A DNA stretch of 16,125 nt. Source: Chromera velia (Eukaryota > Sar > Chromeraceae). The notes below the pieces were generated by a model. It did no database searches and was not told the DNA's origin. It saw only the letters and a list, made by a program, of their open reading frames with translations. The position numbers were made by a program, and so were the translations under genes. Numbering within the stretch: the first letter of the stretch is position 1; each line of letters begins with the position of its first letter. Positions 8,935 to 16,125 of the stretch are shown here, one piece after another. Location of the stretch: positions 1 to 16,125 of the forward strand of contig JAHBMJ010001991.1 of the NCBI GenBank assembly GCA_018398765.1, read 5' to 3'.

Positions 8935-9090
8935 ACACGGGGGGCGGCAGCCCCTCGAACCCCCCGCCGAGGGGTCGCAACCCCCCATACCCTCCGTTTA
9001 CCCCCCGTTTAGGGGGAAACCCCCTGAACCCCCCCAACAATTTAAAAAGTTTTTAGTGCGCCGCCAAAAAATAAAAAACTTTTTTTTGTA
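8935..9090. repeat. Cluster of G/C-run stem-loops
   Basis: Three adjacent foldbacks are visible: GGGGGGCGGCAGCCCCTC, GAGGGGTCGCAACCCCCC and TTAGGGGGAAACCCCCTGAA. A fourth, AT-type hairpin follows at about 9046-9090, where AAAAAGTTTTT pairs with AAAAACTTTTT. Alternating G-run/C-run palindromes of this kind are typical of mobile GC clusters or degenerate repeats. The peptide frames over them (8927-9130 plus, 8998-9180 minus) are Pro/Gly-rich artefacts. Confidence 0.75.
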
Positions 9091-9274
9091 TAAAATGATT
9101 CTACGCATTATTACAAGCCGTTGGGTATAAAAATCAGCTCCATATCCTTCCCCGTTTGTTGTCTTAGACCTAAAAGACATTCAAAACGGTGCAAAAATTA
9201 AATAAGTGTTATACCCTAGAGCAATGCAAACGATGGCATTGGGGCAGTGCACGAGACAATGTGGCAAAGTAAAA

Positions 9275-9294
9275 AATTAATTAATTAATTAATT
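9275..9294. repeat. (TTAA)n repeat
   Basis: Five near-perfect TTAA tetramers in a row, following the lone minisatellite B unit. Confidence 0.9.
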
Positions 9295-9299
9295 TACCA

Positions 9300-9640
9300 A
9301 TACAGAGACGTGGGGGCTTTAGGCCCACACGATGGGGAGACCCCCCTGCACTTGCGAAGGAATTTGCCTGAAAACGGCCAAAACGGCTGAATCAACACCG
9401 CACGATCCACAACAAATAAGAGTAAATGTGCCTAAGACCGTCTTTTCTGCATCCAAGAGAGCAGATTGTGTTAAGTCACCGGTACAAATGGGTGAGAAAT
9501 AGCGGAAAGCAACCAGTCAACTTCATACTGCAGGGTGTCGGCAAAGCACATGGTCGGATGGGGTAGAAGGGTCTCTAGGTGAAGAGGGCATTTTATGAGG
9601 GAGGAGGGGGGGGGCAGTTGGTATGTGTGCAAAGGGTGCT
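9300..9640. other. Spacer, no gene recognised
   Basis: Mixed-composition sequence with a GGGGGCTTTAGGCCC foldback near 9311 and a poly-G run near 9605. No supported coding region was found. Confidence 0.45.
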
Positions 9641-9649
9641 CCACCAGCG

Positions 9650-9831
9650 TTTCTAGATACCGCGGCGTTTATGTGTAAACACTGCCGTGCCGCGGAGAAA
9701 AAACTTGAAGGAGAAAGGGAGGACCGCGATGCGCCGCGGAGTGGCATGGTGCCGGTCGAGCAAGTTTCTGCGGTGGGTCCGCCGCGGAGCGGCGGGACCG
9801 TCGCCTTTATCTCTCCGCGGCGGCATCGCAA
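9650..9831. repeat. CCGCGG-rich block
   Basis: Five CCGCGG palindromes occur in under 170 bp, including a larger foldback CCGCCGCGGAGCGGCGG near 9780. Open frames exist on both strands (9623-9928 plus, 9523-9831 minus), but neither resembles a known family. A similar block with CCGCGG boxes and weakly similar sequence (a C(C/G)GCAG..GGGTCCGCC-like piece) recurs at about 10675-10880. Confidence 0.5.
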
Positions 9832-9840
9832 AAAAAAAAA

Positions 9841-10101
9841 TGGATCGTCGAGATCGGGTCCACTAAGTGTTGCTCTGACAGCTCTCAGCCCAGAGAGCTG
9901 TACAAATTCTTGTCAAGCGATCAACTGAGAGCAGCAGGCTTAACCTATCAAAGGAACATTCATTTATATGATTTGTGTGCTTCCATGACAACTAATGATA
10001 AGAACCTAGAGAAGTATGTGCTCTTCAGACAGCTGAGCGCTTTAAGTTCTCCTACGGTGCACCGTTTATTGAGAGAGGACACGGTCTCCATCGTATACTA
10101 A
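9841..10101 (+). pseudogene. Short coding-like tract of unknown identity
   Basis: One plus-strand frame stays open from the poly-A run at about 9830 to a TAA at 10099-10101. The roughly 85-residue translation has balanced composition (…ELYKFLSSDQLRAAGLTY… and …LEKYVLFRQLSALSS…) unlike the low-complexity frames around it. It has no ATG at its head, and no splice partner is evident. It may be an exon or a fragment of a dead gene or transposon. I do not recognise the family. Confidence 0.3.
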
Positions 10102-10104
10102 GTT

Positions 10105-10660
10105 AATACTTCACAGTTAAATCTGCTCACTCGACTCTCGGATTTCGATGGTCATGAAAGTGACTGCGACTTCAGAAAGCGATAATCAATCACATATCAA
10201 TTGCACATCAATTACACATTTGCTTTATATACAGATATATGTTAAACGTAGCCAAGAGATAATAAGGGGGGGGGTTAAATGGATTGAAGCGTCTCTAAGT
10301 CCAGAGGAGAGAAGATTTTGTGCTTCTAATGCTCCTCGCCTTTTCCCTCTTTTCTCTGTTAGATCTGTGATTTGATTAATTAATATTATATTTGACAATG
10401 TCAAACAATATAATTTTATGATGTGTACATTCATGAATAATCATTTTAATATAGTTTGATTCATTTTTATTACTATTCATTTAGATATATTGAGGGTTTA
10501 ACTTATTGAATCTAATATTGAATAATAGTTCAATTGATAATCTAGTTGATAATATATGACATTGTACAGTTTTTTTTTTTATTACCTGACTTAATAGTTA
10601 TTTTCTAGGTTATTTTGTTCTCAAAACACCTTAATCGACTTATATAAAATAGGATAGGAT
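10105..10660. other. AT-rich spacer with a palindrome
   Basis: No coding region is supported. TTTGACAATGTCAAA at 10391-10405 is a perfect palindrome around one base. ATTATA (10385-10390) and TATAAT (10409-10414) extend it. Confidence 0.55.
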
Positions 10661-10929
10661 TTATATTTCGGGCCACCCCGCGGTCCACTACCGGGCCCCG
10701 ACTTGCACCCTGAGAGGCACGGTTGTCGCTGTGGGGCGGCAAACGGTCAGAAGTAGGCTAGAACCGCGGCGCTAGCACCGCGGAAAGCTTGGTTAGGCGC
10801 CACGGTGCTCACCAAGGCTCCTCTAGAAACACTGTGCTCCACTGGAGGCAGCACTTCAGCAGTGGGCGCACCCCGCCTGACGGCTTGAAGGAGTAAAAGG
10901 CCAAAAATCGCGTACGCGGAATGTGCACG

Positions 10930-11160
10930 CGGAGGCGCGAGGAGATAGTAAGTACTGTATAGAGCATAGAAGAGAACAGAAGAATAATATAGAAATAAGA
11001 TCAAAGAATAAAGAAAGAAAGATCATCCTTTCATATCCTAAACCATTGGTGGTGAAGAGAGTAGTGAAAAGAATGAGAGATATAAGATAAAAAGATGATT
11101 GGGTAGAAAGAAAGAGAAATGTAGATCAGAGATAAAGACGACAGAATATTTTGTGACAGT
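10930..11160 (+). other. Purine-rich tract
   Basis: About 200 bases are dominated by A and G on the plus strand (runs such as GAAAGAAAGA). They are followed by a pyrimidine tract and TTTTTTTGGTTCTACAG near 11187-11203, which has the form of a splice acceptor. No exon can be assigned on either side. Confidence 0.4.
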
Positions 11161-11343
11161 ACTTTAAGATTTTCAGTCTTATATTCTTTTTTTGGTTCTA
11201 CAGGCGTTTTGTACTACCGCACCTATTCTAAGATTTAGCTTCGAGGTCTAAGCGCGTGCTACGTATGCGCAACCAACCTGCAGCGTAGGGCTGGGGGCCC
11301 ACACCGCATGGCCGGCGGCAGCCAACCGACACCGGCCTAACGA

Positions 11344-11380
11344 GTTCAGGATGACACCTGCGCTACACCTGATCCTGAAC
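11344..11380. repeat. Stem-loop GTTCAGGAT / ATCCTGAAC
   Basis: Perfect 9-bp arms (11344-11352, 11372-11380) enclose a 19-nt loop carrying a doubled ACACCTG-like piece. The flanks do not fold into a tRNA cloverleaf. Confidence 0.65.
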
Positions 11381-11439
11381 CCCGTATTTCCAGCACAATC
11401 TGATCATACCTTACTTAACTAATAAAATTAAGAAACTTG

Positions 11440-11960
11440 GGAACGCTAAGCATGAATCTATTCTCCAATCAAAAAGTTATAGTATCGTTTTTAAGTTCTC
11501 GGAATATCTTGGAAAACCGTTTTTTATCTTTGCCGAAATTTCACAAATTCTCCTCACTTTCGCAGGGCCACATTTATTTTTTGGGTCCGGCAAAAAAAAA
11601 TCTCGTGTGCGCGTCTCTTCGCGGTGAAGCTTTCCATTCATCCTGTTGCGAGTCTCAGAACAAATAAGCTCTCTAAGACTTCTTTTGCCCCTTTTGCTTC
11701 GTTGATTGCCTGCAGAACTCCAACCCGTGAGATTTCTCACAGCGACGTCGACGCTTCGATGGAGTTGGACTCTCTTAATTCCTCCCTCAATTTTCGCCAA
11801 AGGAGACAGCATGAGGAGGGAAGGCACCACTAGAAGACACCGTCTTCTCTCTTCCTCTCTGTAGAGAGAAGACTGCTAAGGAGAAGAGGAGAGAGAGAAA
11901 AGAGAAGAAGGAGAAGAAAGAGAAAAGAGAGGGAGAGCTGTCTGGGCCTTATACGCCAGC
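11440..11960. other. Mixed spacer ending in a GA-rich tract
   Basis: Frames are open on both strands between 11437 and 11833 (117 residues minus, 76 and 69 residues plus). None has recognisable motifs, so I do not call a gene. From 11860 to 11935 the sequence is almost pure GA/GAA, giving charged Lys/Arg/Glu translations on the plus strand. It may be the eroded 5' part of the broken coding region that follows. Confidence 0.4.
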
Positions 11961-12446
11961 GAGGCCCCTGCCATGATCCAACGGGGGCATCTCAAAGTTA
12001 CTACTGTGCGGCCTTGCATTTGCTGTGGTGCTTGTTTTGTTTTTGGAGGTAGAAGCCGTGGTGTCTAATCGTGGTGTTCACCACCGCGGCGGTGGTCCTC
12101 GGGGTAAAAGCCCTCATCGTCACGAGGTCGGCGGCTATGGGGGGAGGCACTCTTTGGTGCCCTCGTGAACAGTTCTAACGTCGTGAACACAGACGTCTTC
12201 TTCAAAGCAACCAATGCTGCCCCACTGCAGCAGAAAGAAGAAAGAAGGGGGAGAGAAGGAAATAGAAGGAAGAGGGGGGAGAGGAGAGGGAAGACCAGCA
12301 GACTCCACGGAAAGAGAACCGGAGATCGAGTGGGGCCATACAGCTGTTCCATTTGCCTTGATCTCGAGTCGACCCTCTTTTGACTGGGCCGGTCGGGAAG
12401 TCAGACTCTGCTACTGCTTCCAGAAACGAATCCTTGACCCCGGAAG

Positions 12447-12480
12447 GAGCAGCAGCAGCACAGGCAGCAGCAGCAGCAGC
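12447..12480. repeat. (AGC)n trinucleotide repeat
   Basis: AGC units interrupted once by ACAGGC. They encode polyalanine in the frame of 12380-12610 and polyserine in the alternative frame. Confidence 0.9.
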
Positions 12481-12842
12481 AAAAAAGGAGAAAATGCTGC
12501 AAGAAAAGGCAAAAAAAAGGATGAAAGAGATTAAGAGGAGGAGAAGAAATATTAAGACGGTGGCAGAAATCGAGGAGGCAAAACAGGAAGTCAGAGAGAA
12601 GCTCCTCTAAAAAAAGATCGGCAGCGGGTGTCTCTTGGACGATCTCTTCAAAAAGAAGCCAGAGACACCCGTTGGCACAAAGGCCATACAGACAGAGAAA
12701 GAAGAAGAAAAGGAAGAAAAAAGAAAGAAGAATCCTGGATGGATGAGGAGATCACCGTAGGGTTCGAATTCAGGCTGAACCCTCTCTACCCGGGGGGCGA
12801 ATTTTTGCCCAAGAACGAGAGGTGGATGCCTGATTTGGAGCT

Positions 12843-12918
12843 CTCCTCCTCCTCTTATCCTTCTTCCTCTTCCTCTTCCTCTTCTTCGCCGTCCCCATCT
12901 TCTTCTTCATTATCTTCG
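12843..12918. repeat. (TCC/TCT)n trinucleotide repeat
   Basis: A TCC/TCT/TCA tract encodes polyserine in the plus-strand frame of 12628-12978. Slippage here could account for the local frame change between the two halves of the broken coding region. Confidence 0.88.
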
Positions 12919-13204
12919 TCAGCCAGTGCTTCTGGCAGGCTCAGTGGCAGCACTCTCTCTTACCCCCCTCCCCTTTGATCCCTTCTATTTTGGGCAGCCT
13001 GACCTTAGCAACCCCTTTGAGGCCCTAGAACCCCTTAAGCCTACCCTTCTACAGCTTCCCCCCCCCAACGCTGTGCTGTTCTACCTTCTACATGGGGAAC
13101 CCCTAGAAGCTATGATCCAGGAGGAGGAGGAAGAGCCTCAGCAAGAGCAGTAGCAAGAGGCAGAAAAAGATGAAGGGAAAGTCATTGTTTGGCACAGGCT
13201 TTAA

Positions 13205-14980
13205 GCGGGTAGACGGTACACAGAAATCTGATACAGCGCCAGATGATGAGTGTGTTTGTCACATATGCTTAAGTATATGCTTTTATGAACACCTCCGAAA
13301 GTGTCTAATCATAACTTAATCAGATTCTTTCAAAATAGAGCGCTCATGGAAGTAGACAATGTTACAGTATTTTATTATTTTTCGTTGTTTAGTAACGTCT
13401 AAGCGTATATCACAGCAAAAAAAATAATAATAATAATAAAAAAAGGAAACCAAAATTTGCTTTAATTATATTTTTTTCTTTTTTGTTTTCGTAACACCTA
13501 AATAACAGTTGTGCAACACAAAAACAACAGTCAAACAACATTTAAACAAGACTTGTTTGTTATCTAACACTGTTGGAAAAAAAAATTAAGCGAGGAGTGG
13601 CTTTAATTTTTTTTTTTTTGCTATGATATGCCTAGAGTAACGTCTGCTTTAACTTTGTTATTTAATGTACTATTAAGCTATGACATCCACGTCATACCGC
13701 TGTACTAATTCAATTACGTTGATGATGATGCATGACTAGCTAGATGACTAGCTATTTGATACGTTATTTGACACTATGATCATAATGTTTTAGATGATCG
13801 CTCTCTAATATGATCATTCATTAGTCTAACATTTAGTGTTTTAAGTGGTTTTAAGTTAATTGTATATATACTATGTATGTATATAGGATTAATTAAAACT
13901 ATTAAGTAGGTGACAAAAATAGACAAAAAACGAAATGGCACTAGTTACTAGGCTAGCTATAGTGCTTTGCACTGCTTGTAAGCGGATATTCAAGATAGTG
14001 ACCAGATTTGATTTGATAGGATTTGATTTGATTTGATTTGAAGTAGATTTGAGGTTGAAGTCTAGAGGTCACTCTCGATAGTGCTGAAGACGATATGATA
14101 CAGTCGATAATACTAGCAAATCTTGGAAAGCCTTACAGATAAGAAACTCACTAAAAACTAGACTAAAAGCTAAATTAAGACTCTGAAATTTAATGAGCTA
14201 TTATCAAAGTTAAGAGCTTCTGTACATAAGTTTTTATCTTTGAGTCACGGTCATCTTAGAGTCATCTTACAGTCAGATCATACTTTCTTTACATAGCCAG
14301 CAGTATATATTAATGCGGTTTTCTTGTTGTTATGACCTGTGAGATTGTTTGACATCATTGATCGGTTTGATAAAGGTGGACAGAGAAAGAAACGTAAAAA
14401 CTGCCACAGCATAATAAAAAACCAGTGTAAACCCTCAATCAAAACTTGAATGTCTGGAAAATAGACTGGATGACCTCTTTTTTAGTAAACAGATATTTAG
14501 AAAAGCTTTTGAGCGTTCATATTCATATGAAACCGATAAAAAATTCTTTTTGTAATCTTTTTTTTTTTTTGATGCACAAAAAAGTGTGAAGACTGGTTGA
14601 CGGATTGACCTCGAAGATTTGAGATTAAAGGGTCAGATTTGAAGTAGATTTGATAGGATTTGATAAGCCCTATCATACTAAAGTTTCTCAGGCCTAAGAT
14701 GGGGCCATATAAAAATTCATTTGAGTGCCAATGGCACGCAAGACCCCCCCCTTCCACACCTTCTCGCATCGGCACACAAATGTTTTTCTTAAAAAAAATT
14801 TTTTTGGACACTAACTTTTTTACCGTTTAGAGTTCAAAATCATGTTGAACAACCACTTAGTCACTAAAACTTAAGTTAAAAACTTGTCAAAAACTTGTTA
14901 AAAACCCAAATTTGAATCATCATAAAAAAATTATGCGATCGATATACATTTGCAACAGGTTTGTTAAATGTAATTTAATG
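13205..14980. other. Long AT-rich spacer, no gene recognised
   Basis: No supported coding region. Visible structure: an AAT repeat at about 13424-13438, a doubled GATGACTAGCTA near 13730-13753, TTTGA-type repeats (14007-14052 and 14635-14665) and long T runs. The minus-strand frame 14497-14811 is Lys/Phe-rich with no recognised motif. Confidence 0.55.
14007..14052. repeat. (ATTTG)n repeat, second copy near 14635
   Basis: GATTTGATTTGATAGGATTTGATTTG continues as ATTTG pentamers, ending in AAGTAGATTTGA. The pieces AGATTTGAAGTAGATTTGA and TAGGATTTGAT reappear in rearranged order at 14635-14665, about 600 bp away. Confidence 0.8.
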
Positions 14981-14981
14981 A

Positions 14982-15910
14982 TCAAACGGCAAAGTGCACA
15001 GGCATTGGATCATCTTTCTTGTAATACATGAGAAGAGAGGACGTGTAGTCCTCGATCGGCTCATTATTTCCACCAAACAGTCCTTCGAAGATATCCTGGT
15101 TGCCTAGTCCTCCTTCAATTCGGGGTAAACCCAGACAATCAAGCCGCCATCACCCCCCCCTCTTCCCATAACAAATATAGTGCCCGGAGCGGGCAGAAGT
15201 CGAGGCTCATGGGCAACAACGGCCAGCAATTCATATTTCTAGTCCCGACCTCCTGGCCCAGGAAAAGAGAGATTGAGAGGGTAAGTGAACACACAGGCAG
15301 TCTTCTCTCCTGCCTTTTTGGGATTGGTCCGATCCATCTGGATTAAGAGAACCTTGGGCGCCTCTATCAGAAAGCGTGTCTCTGTCCCTCTCAGCTCTCT
15401 TTCAGCTTCGGTTCTGCTGTACACGATTTTTATGGTAGGGTGTGGGGAGTATCTCTGCAACATGAAGTAAAAAACGATAATAGTTTTATTTTTGGGGGGG
15501 AAATGAAGCTCCAAGTCGATCGACCGAATGTCGGGCTCTTTGGTGCTGCTGTTATAACGACAGACGTCAGGAAACTCCTTCTCCATCTCCTTCTACCCCG
15601 TGAAGAGGGCCTCCCACTCTTCTACCATGGTGACATGTCCTTTGGATTTCAGCTCTTCATGCACAAGCTCAATCACATCCAAAATAAGTTTACCCGCGTC
15701 TTCCTACTAACCCCACCGGTAGATTCCCATCGAGGCTTCCCAACTGTACAGAGCCCTCCTCTTTTCTAACAGACTACGAAGGGTGTCTACACAATCCACC
15801 CTCCCCAAAACGAAGTCTCTCAAAGAGAGAAAGAGGGGGCAACCGCACCCTGTCCCCATCTTTAGCTGCCCTTCTACGGTAGACAGATGGAAAAATGTAT
15901 GACATTGCAC
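14982..15910 (-). pseudogene. Degenerate ubiquitin-specific protease (USP/UCH) domain with in-frame TAGs
   Basis: USPs are cysteine proteases that cut ubiquitin from proteins. One minus-strand frame from 15910 down to about 15160 reads as the catalytic core. In order it shows: a weak Cys-box-like GTGCGCPLF (near 15858); WG-TAG-TAG-EDAGKLILD at 15704-15709, matching the QQDA box; LFTG then TAG at 15593; the core strand APKVLLIQMDR and FTYPLNLSF (about 15270-15350); TAG at 15239; and YELLAVVAHEP, where USPs have Y.L.AV..H.G. The catalytic GHY is replaced by GTI. Near the poly-C run 15153-15160 the frame shifts by one, and the end reads GGNNEPIEDYTSSLLMYYKK, the USP C-terminal strand, to a TGA at 14982. 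The GG..(N)AY-like ending is closest to USP7. A lost His, a frameshift and four stops indicate a pseudogene, unless TAG is decoded. Confidence 0.72.
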
Positions 15911-16037
15911 TTTCAGAAAAATATCAGATAATTTTTCAAAATTTTAGACCTCCGGTGCTTCAGAACCAGATGACATCTGGAGAAACCATTTGGTAGTTTT
16001 TATGTAGCAACCATAGGGATCAAGATTGAGCACTTAC

Positions 16038-16095
16038 GGCTTGTCCACCAGAGTCAGTGACCAGACTCCATTGAGATGAATGCCTAAAAAAGGCT
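16038..16095 (-). other. Possible upstream exon of the USP-like locus
   Basis: A minus-strand coding-like run (LGIHLNGVWSLTLVDKP) ends at a textbook donor, GCC|GTAAGTG, at 16038/16037. The phase (2) does not match the two nearest acceptors before the USP region (15874 and 15850, both needing phase 1), so I do not join them. It may belong to a different transcript or reflect further decay. Confidence 0.3.
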
Positions 16096-16111
16096 CGATG
16101 GCACGCAACGA

Positions 16112-16125
16112 CCCCCCCCCCCCCC
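16112..16125. repeat. Terminal poly-C run
   Basis: Fourteen C residues close the window, preceded by ATGGCACGCAACGA. This may be an assembly break rather than a biological boundary. Confidence 0.9.

Larger units (their letters stand above)
11965..13200 (+). pseudogene. Broken Lys-, Ser- and Gln-rich coding region, unknown family
   Basis: Protein-like stretches follow one another in different plus-strand frames. They are: a hydrophobic, signal-peptide-like run with no ATG (11989-12048) leading into a His/Arg/Gly-rich tail; NSSNVVNTDVFFKATNAAPL (about 12168-12228); an Ala/Lys-rich helix with AEIEEAKQEVREKLL (12380-12610); then, past a TAA, KKIGSGCLLDDLFKKKPETP in the same frame; then ITVGFEFRLNPLYPGGEF in another frame (about 12752-12810); a Ser-rich tract; and DPFYFGQPDLSNPFEALEPL (about 12981-13040) back in the earlier frame. 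A TAG sits inside a Gln/Glu tract at 13151-13153, with coding-like sequence beyond it to 13204. Frame switches plus stops argue for a decayed gene or a mobile-element gag-like ORF. Undetected introns could explain some breaks. Confidence 0.45.

Noticed and set aside
11344-11380. tRNA or small structured RNA gene
   Set aside because: A single 9-bp stem with no cloverleaf arms and no terminator; kept only as a stem-loop.
12065-12352. Minus-strand Leu/Ser-rich frame as a membrane protein
   Set aside because: It is the antisense of a GA-rich Lys/Glu/Arg tract, which gives Leu/Phe/Ser runs automatically.
12345-12365. RING finger start (CSICLDL) on the plus strand
   Set aside because: Only the first CxxC is present and the frame stops within a few codons; no further Cys/His pairs follow.
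12765-12790. tRNA B-box-like GGTTCGAATTC
   Set aside because: No A-box at a suitable distance and no acceptor or anticodon stem; the bases lie in a coding-like tract.
3078-15910. Genome-wide reassignment of TAG (and TAA) to Gln as the preferred reading
   Set aside because: The ankyrin gene uses only CAA/CAG for its roughly 20 Gln codons, and both candidate TAR-containing loci also have frameshifts. Kept as a hypothesis for the USP locus only.

Overview
The window looks like nuclear DNA of a eukaryote. Genes are sparse, the one clear gene has GT-AG introns, and there is no bacterial operon layout. Microsatellites, minisatellites, long G/C homopolymers and an inverted-repeat mobile element fill much of the space. 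The mix of GC-rich coding islands, AT-rich spacers and poly-G/poly-C runs would fit an alga or protist with a repeat-rich genome, for example a chromerid-like alveolate. That assignment is a guess, because nothing in the window is diagnostic of a lineage. The window ends in a poly-C run of 14, which may be the real edge of a draft contig.

Layout. 1-1110: an inverted pair of copies of an unnamed repeat. 1380-1613: a small TA-flanked element with perfect 19-bp terminal inverted repeats, probably a non-autonomous Tc1/mariner-type MITE, carrying four short GC palindromes. 1620-3000: AT-rich spacer with a 51-bp tandem repeat and short satellites. 3078-6729, minus strand: the main gene, an ankyrin-repeat protein in three phase-compatible exons that probably ends in a fibronectin-III-like module; one intron holds a TC/CA/GA microsatellite block. 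7461-8590: two related degenerate minisatellite arrays. 8935-9090: G/C-run stem-loops. 9600-12100: scattered CCGCGG-rich blocks, a short orphan coding-like tract and a purine-rich tract. 11960-13200, plus strand: a broken lysine-, serine- and glutamine-rich reading frame that switches frame several times. 13200-14980: AT-rich spacer with TTTGA repeats.

14982-16110, minus strand: a decayed or unusual ubiquitin-specific protease (USP) domain. Four in-frame stops precede a frameshift. All four are TAG, and two of them occupy the adjacent positions where USPs have the paired glutamines of their QQD box. This is the most interesting signal in the window. It means either CAG-to-TAG decay of a pseudogene or TAG read as glutamine. 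The ankyrin gene uses only CAA/CAG for about 20 glutamines, and the USP locus has a frameshift and no recognisable catalytic His, so decay is the more likely explanation.

No functional link between the ankyrin gene and the USP locus can be shown from sequence. No complete novel system was found.
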